A stretch of 64,000 bases of DNA from positions 114,360,665 to 114,424,664 of the forward strand of contig NC_073696.1 of NCBI RefSeq assembly GCF_029784165.1. The letters are read 5' to 3'. Each line of letters starts with the position of its first letter. Position 1 is the stretch's first letter. The stretch is from Wyeomyia smithii (lineage: Eukaryota > Arthropoda > Insecta > Diptera > Culicidae). Positions 33,152-42,560 of the stretch are shown here, piece after piece. The position numbers and the translations under genes were made by a program. The notes beneath the pieces are model-generated. The model was not told where the DNA came from, ran no database searches, and worked only from the letters and a program-made list of their open reading frames with translations.

Positions 33152-33382
33152 TCGGCCTCGTGTCCATTCGGCCTCGCGTCCATTCGGCCTCGCGTCCATT
33201 CGGCCTCGCGTCCATTCGGCCTCGCGTCCATTCGGCCTCGCGTCCATTCGGCCTCGCGTCCATTCGGCCTTGCGGCAGTATGCCTCGTATCCATTATGCC
33301 TCATATCCATTATGCCTCGCGTCTGTATGCCTAGCATACTATGCCTAACATCCATATGCCTAGCGTCCATATGCCTCGTGTC
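33152..33382 (-). repeat. 16-bp minisatellite array, right copy, inverted
   Basis: About fourteen units of TCGGCCTCGCGTCCAT occur, the reverse complement of the left array unit. Inner units (33155-33275) are almost identical. Outer units change to TATGCCTCGTATCCAT-type variants, mirroring the left array. Long frames across it are an artefact of the repeat. Confidence 0.85.
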
Positions 33383-35079
33383 CCGTCCCCGTTGTGAAGA
33401 TCCTTTCAGCTACCTCGGAGTAAAATGAGATTAGCGTGCGTTACATTCACACATATAGGAAAACTCTTCGAACTACATCGAAAATAATGCTAGTGCATTG
33501 GCCAAAAATTAGCATAATCCTTTCGAAGTATAATAAATTACTTGGAAATGCCTATCATCATGGGAATGGAATACTTCATCATAACGTAACTTTTTTATAT
33601 CGAATCAAGTGTTTTGATAATGAATTTAAAAGAAAACTGACTTTTATCAATGTTTTGAACATGATTACAATTTCAAAGAACCGAACATTTCATTATTTCT
33701 TTTCATTGTTTAAGTTAATGATTTATTTGTCACAATCGAAATTACACGATAAAGTGACATAAACAACGAACATATTTGAAAAATATATATCATGTTTTAT
33801 CTGGCAATTAAGGTTTTCGGTCATCAAAGCATTTTTAGATGATCTGTAGTAGAAGTTGATTTAAATTTGAGAATTTAAAAAAAAACGTTATATGGAGGAA
33901 AACAATACGTTATATCGATTTACGTTATCGATTTATATCGAAAGAGGTCACGTTATAATGATGAATACCTGTATCCAGAAAACATGGCAAAAAAATAAGA
34001 CATGAAACTACGTAGTTTTTGCTAAAATTCTTCTACATAAAATATTATTTTCCCTTATATGTTGTGCCTTAAAAAAACATTTACCTCCTCGATTTAGTAC
34101 CTTTACTGCATGGTTGATAAACATCTACGAATACTACAAGGTTAACAACCCTCGCGGTTGTAGGAAATGGTGTAGTAGGACTAAACAATGTTATTGAAGT
34201 GCTTCATAGTTACACGGTTAGAAATCTTCGTTAGACTCTCAGGCAGGCTTCTTCCGTTCTCTTGATTTTTGCTCAAATTTCCTTCTCTACCTGCCAAACC
34301 CCTTGGAGAATTAGTCTTTCTCTCACACAGAGTGAGTAATTATCCATATTTAGGCGTAGAGTATTTCAGTCGCAGAGTTCTTTTTCACTCTTAATCATCG
34401 CGTGTTAGAGGTAAACATTTGTTTGCTCTCTCAGTTCAAGAGGGAGTAGTTTTCGTTAGCTTCTCCTTCACTAGAAGAGAAGTTGGCCAAATATCAAAAC
34501 ATTTAGGTTCACATTGAAGCCACATCCTAACCGTTTTCGAATTTAATATTATAAGAAGATTCACAACTCACCATGGGTGCGTATTCTGCACAAAGTTCGA
34601 TTTTATACGGTTTTTGCCGCACCCCAGAGCGATGGAAACGGTAACGCAATGCTCAGTTGATCACCGACCAATTTATTTCACTTCTCTTGCGTGCACGGAT
34701 GAGCAATTTACAAGAGTTTCACTAGATTTTTGCTCTGTTCAATTAGGAGCGTTTGTTCGTCAGAGAAACTATTACTCTGCGCTTTCTCTACAACAGATGG
34801 TGTGATGCACATTGAATGTAAGCTCACAGTTGTTAAAAGGGAAGAAAACTGTTTTCTCTTTAAGATGAAAATGAGCAAAACAAAGCCTGCTCTCAGGTTT
34901 ACCATATATCCTTCCTCATCCATATTTTCTACAACATTCGATTAATCGAGTTTGGGGAAATTGTACCTTGAAACTTTCAACCAATATTCAAATATACCAT
35001 ACTATGGTATATTCAAATATACCGTTTGAGAGTAATGTTCATGGTGGTAAGACACTCCTCCCTTTTCTCGAAGGAAGAA
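33383..35079. other. Unassigned sequence, no gene recognised
   Basis: AT-rich DNA with no motif-bearing frames. A small duplicated palindrome (ATTCAAATATACC) occurs at 34986-35025. Confidence 0.45.
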
Positions 35080-35221
35080 CTCTCACACGAATCGTACATA
35101 AATTTCTATGGTGGTTTGGTACTTTTCCGTACTCTGGAAAGAGTGGAGGTCTCCCAAACAATTTAAACAGATATTTTACCCAGTTTTCCCGGGAAACAGC
35201 CTAAATGATCGGGATGATGCA
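35080..35221 (+). repeat. Single diverged unit of the 49-50 kb satellite with its tail
   Basis: The stretch TTTCTATGGTGGTTTGGTAC through AAACAGCCTAAATGATCGGG matches the last unit and tail of the tandem array at about 50005-50115. This shows that the satellite is part of a dispersed repeat family. Confidence 0.6.
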
Positions 35222-35282
35222 AAGCAAAACAAAGCCTCGGCGCTACATTTCGTATCGGAGCTCGACCTTGTTTTTAATAGGG
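35222..35282 (-). mobile_element. 5'-truncated SINE tail
   Basis: About 60 bases (AAAGCCTCGGCGCTACATTT, then CGGAGCTCGACCTTG) match the 3' end of the SINEs at 51.3 and 60.0 kb. The tRNA-like head is absent. Confidence 0.65.
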
Positions 35283-35557
35283 GGGGATGTTTTGTGATGA
35301 ATTAATTATTTACTAATATTTGTTCAGAATTTTTCATTGGGTGTTCTGCCACAAAGGGTGACATATCAACACTATTACATATATTTTAAGTTTTATTTCA
35401 TTATTAGATTGTAATTGCTTCCGCAGTTAAGTGAATATAATTGAAGGAAAATTGTAAACCCACTTGCCAAGAAAAAAAGGAATTTAAAATTAAACCTTAA
35501 TCTAATCTTACACCTATCTTACTGACTATAAAGTGAGCTATTCGTTGTAATTGAGGA

Positions 35558-35756
35558 TTACAACGATTTTTGTCGGAACTTATTGATAATTTGGTTTAAC
35601 ATAATTTCTAATGTTCCCACATTAGTAAGCCTGTGTAGTTCATTCGTGCTAAACCAGCGAGAAGGCTTCAATATCATTTTTAGAAGTTTGTTTTGAATCC
35701 TCTGAAGCATCTTCTTTCTGGTTGTACGACAACTTGTCCAGATGGGGACTGCATAT
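35558..35756 (-). pseudogene. Jockey-clade ORF2 C-terminus (left of the LOA insertion)
   Basis: The frame reads LYAVPIWTSCRTTRKKMLQR and continues to FRQKSL, the standard end of a Jockey-type ORF2. Its first codons abut the LOA insertion at 35757, and the missing upstream part is at 37711-37858. Confidence 0.8.
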
Positions 35757-35769
35757 AACATTGCTGGTC

Positions 35770-37709
35770 CATCGAAGGCGCTTTTGATAATGCATCCTAT
35801 AATTCAATGAAAGGTGTTATGATAAAACGTAACTTCGACAAAACTATCGTTGACTGGATATTTGAAATGTTACAAAAAAGAGAAATAACTTGCAATCATG
35901 GAACCTCAACAGTCACAGTAAGGACTGCAAAAGGATGCCCACAGGGAGGGGTTCTCTCACCCCTGTTGTGGTCATTAGTGGTTGATGAACTGTTGATACA
36001 ACTAGAATCACAGGGTTATGAAGTAATTGGTTTTGCGGACGATATAGTAGTTATAGTTCGTGGAAAATATGAGCATGTAATCAGAGATAGACTCCAACAT
36101 GCTCTAAATTTAACTACAATGTGGTGCGAAAAAGAGGGACTTACGATAAATCCAAAGAAAACTAACGTTATTCTATTTACACGCAGGAAAAAAATCAAAA
36201 TTCCTGACTTATGTCTCAATGGAACGAAATTAGAACTTTCTCAAGAAGTCAACTACTTAGGAGTAACTCTAGACAGCAAATTAACCTGGAGCTTACATAT
36301 GGAAAAAATAATAAATAAGGCTACAAGTGCCCTATGGATCAGTAAAAAAACCTTTGGTAACAAATGGGGATTGGAGCCAAAGATGATCTATTGGATCTAT
36401 ACAGCTATCGTTAGACCCAGAATAACATATGCGTCCTTAGTATGGTGGCCAAAAACAAATGTCAGGTATGCTCAAAAGAAGCTGGAAAAGTTGCAAAGAC
36501 TTGCCACAATTTCCATCACGGGAGCAATTCGAAGTACTCCTTCAAAGGCACTAGATGCTATGTTAAGCTTACTTCCATTGCATCTATTTGTACAATTAGA
36601 AGCAGAAAAAAGCGCACTAAGGCTACAAAGAACAAAAAAGTTCCTTGAAGGAGACCTTAGGGGACACCTCAGTATACTTGAAAATTTCAAAATCAGTGCA
36701 ATGTTATCTCAGGAAGACTGGATGGATAGGCAGTACAACTTTGAACGACTATTCCAAGTGACTGAGCCAAGTCGCACTGAATGGGAATCAGGTGGGCCTA
36801 GCATTCAACCAGGCTCAATAGTGTTCTACACGGATGGCTCCAGGTTAAACAATAGGGTTGGCGCTGGGGTGGCAGGCCCTGGAGTCAATCTATCAATACC
36901 TATGGGAGAGTGGCCAACAGTATTTCAAGCAGAAATACAGGCAATAATTGAATGCGCTACAATTTGCTTACGACGTAACTATAGACATACAAATATACGC
37001 ATTTTTTCGGATAGTCAAGCTGCACTAAAAGCACTGAAATCCGTTTCCTGTTCTTCGAAATTAGTATGGTATTGTAATCAATTGCTACAGCAGGTGGCTA
37101 GAAATAGTAAAATAAACTTATTCTGGGTACCTGGGCATTGCGGCACTGAAAGGAATGAAAAAGCTGATCTTATGGCGAGAAATGGATCAATGCAGTTGTT
37201 CATAGGGCCAGAACCGTTTTGTGGGATCTTAGAATGTGCCCTCAAAATGGAATTTATTTCACCCCAAAAAACAGTAACCCAGCGATTGCTCAGTATCTCA
37301 AAAAAAGACTTATGTACCTTCAGTGGCCTTGTAACGGGACACTGCCCAAGTAAATATTACTTTAAACAGATAGGTAAATTGCAAAATGATGCCTGTCGCT
37401 TTTGTAACCTAGATAAAGAAACCTCGGAACATTTATTATGTGACTGTGAAGCACTCTCTCAAAAGAGGAAGCAATTCTTTGATAAACACTTAATCCACCC
37501 ATTAGATATCTGGATGACTTCTCCCAATAAGGCAGTGAACTTTATTCGTTCAATAATACCTTATTGGGACGATGCCTATATTCAGCAAGTGGAAACCATT
37601 CAACCTAATAGTGGTACGACACCCTGATAAGGCTTACATCAAATAGGGGCCCGCCACAAAAGAACAAATCTCTGGTTGCAGTGGAAAATGTACCCAACAG
37701 GAAAAAAAA
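35770..37709 (+). mobile_element. 5'-truncated LOA-type LINE inserted in the Jockey element
   Basis: This copy is about 1.94 kb, starts abruptly within the RT domain and ends with a 3' UTR and a short A tail (37702-37709). The target duplication AACATTGCTGGTC is exact at 35757-35769 and 37710-37722, and the host Jockey frame resumes seamlessly across it. 5' truncation is the usual result of incomplete target-primed reverse transcription. The undamaged duplication and open frame mark it as recent. Confidence 0.9.
35771..37627 (+). CDS. LOA-type LINE polyprotein, RT (partial) and RNase H
   Basis: The frame is open from the truncation point (IEGAFDNASYNS) to the stop at 37625-37627; the first internal ATG is at 35807. 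Counting from that M: GCPQGGVLSPLLW at 43-55, catalytic FADDI at 76-80, NPKKT at 115-119, YLGVTLDSKL at 150-159, and an RT thumb to about 260. RNase H spans about 337-460, with D343, E376, D402, H444 and D454. A C-terminal CxxC...H...C knuckle (CRFCNLDKETSEHLLC) follows. All RNase H acidic residues and the RT DD pair are kept. Missing are the endonuclease and the first RT blocks, including the first catalytic aspartate region, so it cannot move on its own. Confidence 0.88.
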   Translation: MEGAFDNASYNSMKGVMIKRNFDKTIVDWIFEMLQKREITCNHGTSTVTVRTAKGCPQGGVLSPLLWSLVVDELLIQLESQGYEVIGFADDIVVIVRGKYEHVIRDRLQHALNLTTMWCEKEGLTINPKKTNVILFTRRKKIKIPDLCLNGTKLELSQEVNYLGVTLDSKLTWSLHMEKIINKATSALWISKKTFGNKWGLEPKMIYWIYTAIVRPRITYASLVWWPKTNVRYAQKKLEKLQRLATISITGAIRSTPSKALDAMLSLLPLHLFVQLEAEKSALRLQRTKKFLEGDLRGHLSILENFKISAMLSQEDWMDRQYNFERLFQVTEPSRTEWESGGPSIQPGSIVFYTDGSRLNNRVGAGVAGPGVNLSIPMGEWPTVFQAEIQAIIECATICLRRNYRHTNIRIFSDSQAALKALKSVSCSSKLVWYCNQLLQQVARNSKINLFWVPGHCGTERNEKADLMARNGSMQLFIGPEPFCGILECALKMEFISPQKTVTQRLLSISKKDLCTFSGLVTGHCPSKYYFKQIGKLQNDACRFCNLDKETSEHLLCDCEALSQKRKQFFDKHLIHPLDIWMTSPNKAVNFIRSIIPYWDDAYIQQVETIQPNSGTTP

Positions 37710-37710
37710 A

Positions 37711-38889
37711 ACATTGCTGGTCTGAATATTTGTTTGTAAATTAACAGTTTATTCTTGAGAAAAAGTCTAGAATTTCTGTTGATAAGAGGATACAAACGTT
37801 TTATTGCACTTTGTTTGAATATTCTCAATGTGCTCCTTGAAAGTAGGATTTTCATCATAAATTAGCCCCAAATATTTAACTTGGTCAAACCAATTTAAGA
37901 TTGCACCGTTCATCTTATATATAATATAATATAATCATGTTACTGGTGGGTTTGAGAAAAGAAACTCTTGGTTTATGGGGAAAAATAAATAATTGTGTTT
38001 TTGATGCATTAGGAGAAATCTTCCATTTCTGCAAATATGAAGAAAATATATCTAGACTTTTGTGCAGCCTACTGCATATGACACGAAGGCTTTTTCCTTT
38101 TACGGAAATGCTTGTATCGTCATAAAACAGAGATTTCTCACATCCTGGTGGTATATCAGGAGGATCAGAAGTAAAAATATTATATAAGACTGGGCCCAAG
38201 ATACTTCCTTGAGGTACACCAGCTCTAACAGGCAATCTATCAGATTTACTATTTAACGGTTAACCTGAAAAGTGCGGTCTGTCAAGTAACTTTGTATCAT
38301 TTTTTTGATGTAAAGAGGAAAACTGAAATTGGACATTTTAGCTATCAAACCTTTATGCCAAACACTGTCGATTGCCTTTTCTATGTCTAGAAGAGCAGCT
38401 GGAATAACCTTCAGATTTATTAGTGCGAATCATATTAGTTACTCTAAGTAATGGATGAGGAGCCGAATGCTCATGGCGAAATCAAAACTGCTCATTTTCA
38501 AAATTGAATTTTCGTTAATTTATGTCATCATTAAGAATGAATTAATAATCATTCTTTCATAAAGTTTGCTTATAGAAGAGAGTAAACTAATTGGACGATA
38601 ACTTGATGTTTCAGCTGGATTTTTTTCAGGTTTTTAAAATTGGAGTGACTTTGGTATTTTTCCATTTTGAGGGAAAATATGCTGATTCCAAGCATCTGTT
38701 GAAAATTCTCATCAAGAAATCTAAAGAGCTTTCGGGAAGTCTTTTGAGGAGTATATAAAAAATCCCATCATCTCCTGGTGCTTTCATGTTTTTGAAGTTC
38801 TTGATAATAGTTTGTATTTCATTCAAGTTTGTTTCCAGTACTTCTTCTGAAAGAAATTCTTGACTGGTGATCTGATCATAGGAACTCAA
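37711..38889 (-). pseudogene. Jockey-clade reverse transcriptase, broken into several frames
   Basis: Right to left: MKAPGDDGIFY and PSKWKNTKVTPILKT (38889-38626), then in shifted frames SSYRPISLLSSISKLYERMI and LLDIEKAIDSVWH (about 38600-38340). Next come AGVPQGSILGPVLYNIFTSD and the catalytic FYDDTSI (38235-37915; the usual ADDT is YDDT), and NSRLFLKNKLLIYKQIFRPAM (37858-37711). Frameshifts and stops separate the blocks. Confidence 0.8.
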
Positions 38890-38954
38890 AGAAATAGTTA
38901 TCGGTTTCCGTTATACTATACAAGAAATTTTTTTTGGAAATAAATTTTGAAATT

Positions 38955-39018
38955 CAGTTCGCGCAAATATATATTTCGACTGTGACATACAGTCTTCCTC
39001 AGTGCTTATGTGGACTGG
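38955..39018 (-). ncRNA. Hammerhead-ribozyme-like motif, left pLTR copy (element sense)
   Basis: The minus strand contains CTGAGGA, then a perfect 6-bp stem II (GACTGT with ACAGTC, loop ATGTC), then GAAA. An AT-rich mini stem III and a UU-type cleavage position (ATATATTT) follow. Stem I can form from GCA with TGC and, across an internal loop, CAGT with ACTG. This is the type I hammerhead layout reported in Penelope-like pLTRs. One extra A lies between the CTGANGA box and stem II. Catalysis is unproven. Confidence 0.55.
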
Positions 39019-39080
39019 TAAAGAGCAAAGCGTAAATCCTGTTTTAATTTGTAGTAGGTAAAAATGAAAACTAAGCACTC

Positions 39081-39854
39081 TTAATTGGAGTTAGGTAGGG
39101 AATTATGCGGTCGATTGTTTACCGTACCATGTCTGGGGGTTTTGGGAAGCAGATTGAATAGCCATGAGGGGTGATTACCTGCGTCTTTGTTGAGAAGCGT
39201 GCATGAGTGTTGTTCATGAATTTCTAAACTTTCAGCTACGTCTAATTGGTGAATGTTATCCGAAGTTAGTGGATGTTCCTCGTTAAAAATATGTCCAGCC
39301 ACTTTTGATTTGAAAAGGTGTGGTGGGGCATTTTTTGAAACTTTACTTGAATTTGTCACTTCTGCGAAATGTTCTTTGAAACGTATCCCTAGGTTACGAT
39401 TAGTTTGTCCAATGTAAACCATGTCACAGTGACTGCATGCAATTTTATAAATTCCAGCTTTGTTCAGGGTATCAATAGGGTCTTTGGTAGACCCCAATTT
39501 TGTTTTGAGTTGGGTATTTCTACTAGTGTAGACAATATCCATCCTAAATTTTGAGCGAAGTGGGCGTGTCAAGTTAACGTCATATTCAACGGCTACTCTT
39601 TTTAGATCTTCTGTTATTGGGGTGAGTGTTGTAAAAGATTTCCGAAATTGAGCACGCTTCTTTTTATCAACAAAGGCTTGAATGATACTTTCATTGTAGC
39701 CATTAAGTTTGGCAATTTCGAATATATATTCCAGTTCCTTTTGCTTGGCTACTTTACTTAGAGGTAAAGTTTCCATGCGGTGGATCATATGATGGAAGGA
39801 TGCCAGACATGGTACGGTAAACAATCGACCGCATAATTCCCTACCTAACTCCAA
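39081..39854 (-). pseudogene. Penelope-like RT tail plus GIY-YIG endonuclease
   Basis: The frame is open for 257 codons. The first ~13 residues derive from the right inverted repeat, so the element's own sequence begins near residue 15. Residues 15-70 match the end of a Penelope RT and linker (PCLASFHHMIHR, LNGYNESII). The GIY-YIG domain spans about 132-235: GIYKI (134-138), CSHC (140-143, the paired cysteines specific to Penelope endonucleases), YIGQT (147-151), R153, EH (161-162), H188, and a distal LLNKDAGNHPSW region (221-231). The last ~17 residues run into the left repeat. The endonuclease looks intact but the RT is gone, so it is a truncated, immobile copy. Confidence 0.85.
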
Positions 39855-39920
39855 TTAAGAGTGCTAAATTTGTCATTTTTACCTACTACGAATAAAAAAC
39901 AGGATTTACGCTTTGCTCTT

Positions 39921-39980
39921 TACCAGTCCACATAAGCACTGAGGAAGACTGTATGTCACAGTCGAAATATATATTTGCGG
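39921..39980 (+). ncRNA. Hammerhead-ribozyme-like motif, right pLTR copy (antisense to the ORF)
   Basis: This is the inverted partner of the motif at 38955-39018. CTGAGGA (39939-39945), stem II at 39947-39952 with 39958-39963, GAAA (39964-39967) and the ATATATTT segment are all identical. The distal half of stem I differs: after TGCG the sequence jumps to the terminal 24-bp block. The copy therefore breaks close to the predicted cleavage site (between 39975 and 39976). Confidence 0.5.
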
Positions 39981-40011
39981 AAACCGATAACTATTTCTTT
40001 GATTTCTTAAA

Positions 40012-41232
40012 TCACTCTGCTAAGACGCTCGGTATAGATTTTCTAAATTTGATCTGATCATACTTTTGTGATACTTTATTTTCAATAGGACGCATTACGT
40101 TCAAATAGAAATTATAAACACTCTCGAACTGCTGGGCTTGTTTTTGAGCTTTTTGTCCATCCGTAAGAAATATGTGGTCACCATCTTTGAGGACTGAAAT
40201 GGGTTTCTTAAGAACCTTCGAAATTTTCCAGAAAGGTTTGGAATATGGTTTTAGTTGTTCAACTTCTCTCATGAAATTTTTATTTCGTAAGAAAGTGAAT
40301 CTATGTTTAATTTCCGTTTGTAAATCTTTAAAAATAACTTTTAAATCAGAATCACGAGATCTTTGATAATGACTTCTCCGTATGTTCTTCAAACGTATAA
40401 GAAGTTGAAGCTCATTGTCAATAATAGGTGTATTAAACTTCACTCTAGCATCAGGAACTGATAAGTACTGGGTATTGAGAATTAAACTGCACAAATCATT
40501 TAATGCTCCGTCAATGTCAGCACTATTTTGTAAACAATATCACAATTCAAGCTTTCTTCGATCGTGATATGATATCGATCCCAATTGGCCTTGTGATAAT
40601 CAAACACAGACCTAGAGGAATTTAAAACAGGTTCACGGGATATAGAAAAAGTTATAGGAAGATGATCAGAATCAAAATCAGCATGGGCTAATAAAGCACT
40701 GCATGAATGACTTTGATTTGTCAATACCAAATCAATTGTGGATGGATTCCTAACAGAGGAAAAACATGTACATGTAGGACCATTTGGAAAAAAAACTGAA
40801 TAAAATCCAGCTGAGCAATCGTTATACAACATTTTTCCATTGAAATTGATTTGTGCATTATTCCATGATCGACGTTTGCATTAAAATCACCGATGATAAA
40901 AAAATAGATTTATTTCTCGTAAGTTTTTGTAAATCTCCCTTGAAATGATTTTTCTGCTCACCAGTGCATTAAAAAGGTAAATACACTGCGGCTATAAATA
41001 AAATGCCAATATCTGTTTCGATTTCACTTCCCAAACTTTCAATAACCTTCGTTTCAAGATAAGACATAACACGATGTTTTATTCGACGGTGAATAACTAT
41101 TGCAACTCCACCTCCGGCAACATCAATCCTATCGAACCTGTGTACCATATAATTGGGGTTTCTTTTTAGTTTTATATTGGACTTTAAAAGCGTTTCAGTC
41201 ACAATTACAATATGCACATCTTGGAATTTCAT
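40012..41232 (-). pseudogene. Jockey-clade APE endonuclease and linker, three frames
   Basis: The frame at 41232-40969 carries the endonuclease start with TETLLKSN (catalytic E) and GGGVAIVIHRRIKH. GDFNANVDHG is readable in a different frame near 40890-40860. The frame at 40832-40500 has RNPSTIDLVLTN and FDSDHLPITFSI (catalytic D and H). The frame at 40494-40012 is the helical linker before RT. Frame shifts between blocks make it non-functional. Confidence 0.8.
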
Positions 41233-41244
41233 CTCTGAATTTCA

Positions 41245-42530
41245 ATTTAATAACAATAACAGTTGTAAATTTTATACCTACTTGACAGCGTCGTGGAGTT
41301 ACAGTTCAACTTGAACAGTGTGGAGTTACAGTTCAACAGAGCGGTCATTAACTGTAGCATGGATTGTTGTAGGTAGTCAATCTTCTCGGGAGTAGGACTA
41401 CCTAAATCAATACTGGCTGACTTTTCAGCACCAAACACGAAAGGTTTGTTGCTGTTTGAATTCGAAATATTACCTGTAAGGACACTAGTATATAAAATGC
41501 TTGGTGGTGCCTGAGCAGGATTAATTGTTTTCAATTTGTTGTTTCCTAAATTTGAATTATTACCTACAGACACACTAGCTACAGGAAATGCTGGTGATGC
41601 CTGAACAGTATTGAAAGTGTTTTGACCCATATGAATATTATTGACAACAGGTTGTTTTAAATACATACGCTGTTTAAAGAAAATAATTTTTGTCCTAACA
41701 GTACAATCGAAGGAATTTGATTTGTGTTTACCCCCACAACACATTTGAAATTTTCAGTGGCCTTTTTCACAGGGCAGATGTCCTTTGTGTGAGAAGAGTC
41801 ACCACAAATCATGCATTTTGTTGTCATATGACAGTTACGAGTACCATGTCCATAGGCTTGACAATTCCGGCATTGCGTGAGATTATGGATGCCTCCATGT
41901 AACTTAAAGTTTTCCCACTTTATTCGCACGTTGAATAAAACACGTGTTTTTCTAAAAATTTCAAATTACTAACTTTGTTATTTTCCTGGTGTATTCCAGT
42001 ATTATTAATTTTTGCGTTTGATCTACGTTTCATCAAAATTACTTGGTTGGGGGAAACCCAAGTAATTCTGTCAAACAATCTTTGATTTCATCAATAGTTT
42101 AGTCATTTGAAAGACCTTTCAACGGTCTGCCGTTTTTGTCATCATAGGTATACAATTTGTACATCTTTTCAGTCATCTACTGTAACAGATGTTTATGGCC
42201 TTCAGAAGATTCGGCCAAAATTCGAATTTCGCATCGGCGGCCAATTTGAAAATTAATTTTAACATCAGAAAAAAATGATGAAAGTTCTGAACGAAAAAGT
42301 TTGCAACTATCACCACAATAGGTGGAATTTTAGCTTTCTTCATACCGACATTTTGCTCAGAACAAGAAGCTTCAAATTCTTGATCCCCTATAGTAGAGAG
42401 AATTTCATACCTATTGCTTTCTGAATCACTCGGAGGAGAAGCCTCACGCTTCCTGGTAGCCGCTTCAAAGCGAGCTTTTTTGGTTCGTTCTGGCTTTTCA
42501 GGACAAATTTCACTTCACTTTCACTTTACG
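41245..42530 (-). pseudogene. Jockey-clade ORF1 (gag-like) with zinc knuckles, frameshifted
   Basis: Knuckles CRNCQAYGHGTRNC and CMICGDSSHTKDIC are encoded at about 41875-41790, with traces of a third (CCGGKHKSNSFDC) at 41744 in another frame. Upstream blocks (KKARFEAATRKREASPPSDS near 42470) and the part before the knuckles, which resembles a PRE_C2HC domain, lie in several frames. The tail at 41700-41250 is serine- and asparagine-rich. Confidence 0.75.
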
Positions 42531-42560
42531 CAAATTTTGTCAACACAAATTCACACATTA

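Larger units (their letters stand above)
38887..40001 (-). mobile_element. 5'-truncated Penelope-like element with inverted terminal repeats
   Basis: A GIY-YIG endonuclease frame is bracketed by two inverted copies of the same segment: left 38887-39136 and right 39803-40001. The outermost 24 bases (CAAAGAAATAGTTATCGGTT and on) are identical in inverted form. The left copy has about 50 extra bases just inside them. Penelope-like elements are known for LTR-like pLTR segments in tandem or inverted arrangement, and only they combine this RT type with GIY-YIG. The RT proper is missing. It interrupts the Jockey ORF2 between linker and RT, so it is younger than that element. Confidence 0.85.
35430..42560 (-). 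mobile_element. Decayed Jockey-clade LINE split by two nested retroelements
   Basis: From right to left on the minus strand: ORF1 with zinc knuckles (about 42530-41245), APE endonuclease (41232-40500), linker (40494-40012), then a Penelope-like insertion, RT palm (38889-37915), RT thumb (37858-37711), then a LOA-type insertion, and the RT C-terminus (35756-35558) with 3' UTR. Removing the LOA insertion joins FRPAM to LYAVPIW in one frame. The ORF1 sequence resembles the PRE_C2HC/zinc-knuckle gag of Jockey/Juan-type mosquito elements. Many frameshifts and stops are present. The outer limits are approximate because no target duplication was found. Confidence 0.8.

Noticed and set aside
28461..33428. 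Repetitive frames over the 16-bp arrays
   Set aside because: A 16-bp unit gives the same peptide in all frames in turn; this is a repeat artefact, not a repeat protein.
34220..34545. Possible element bounded by CGGTTAG inverted motifs
   Set aside because: Only seven matching bases, which is within chance expectation.
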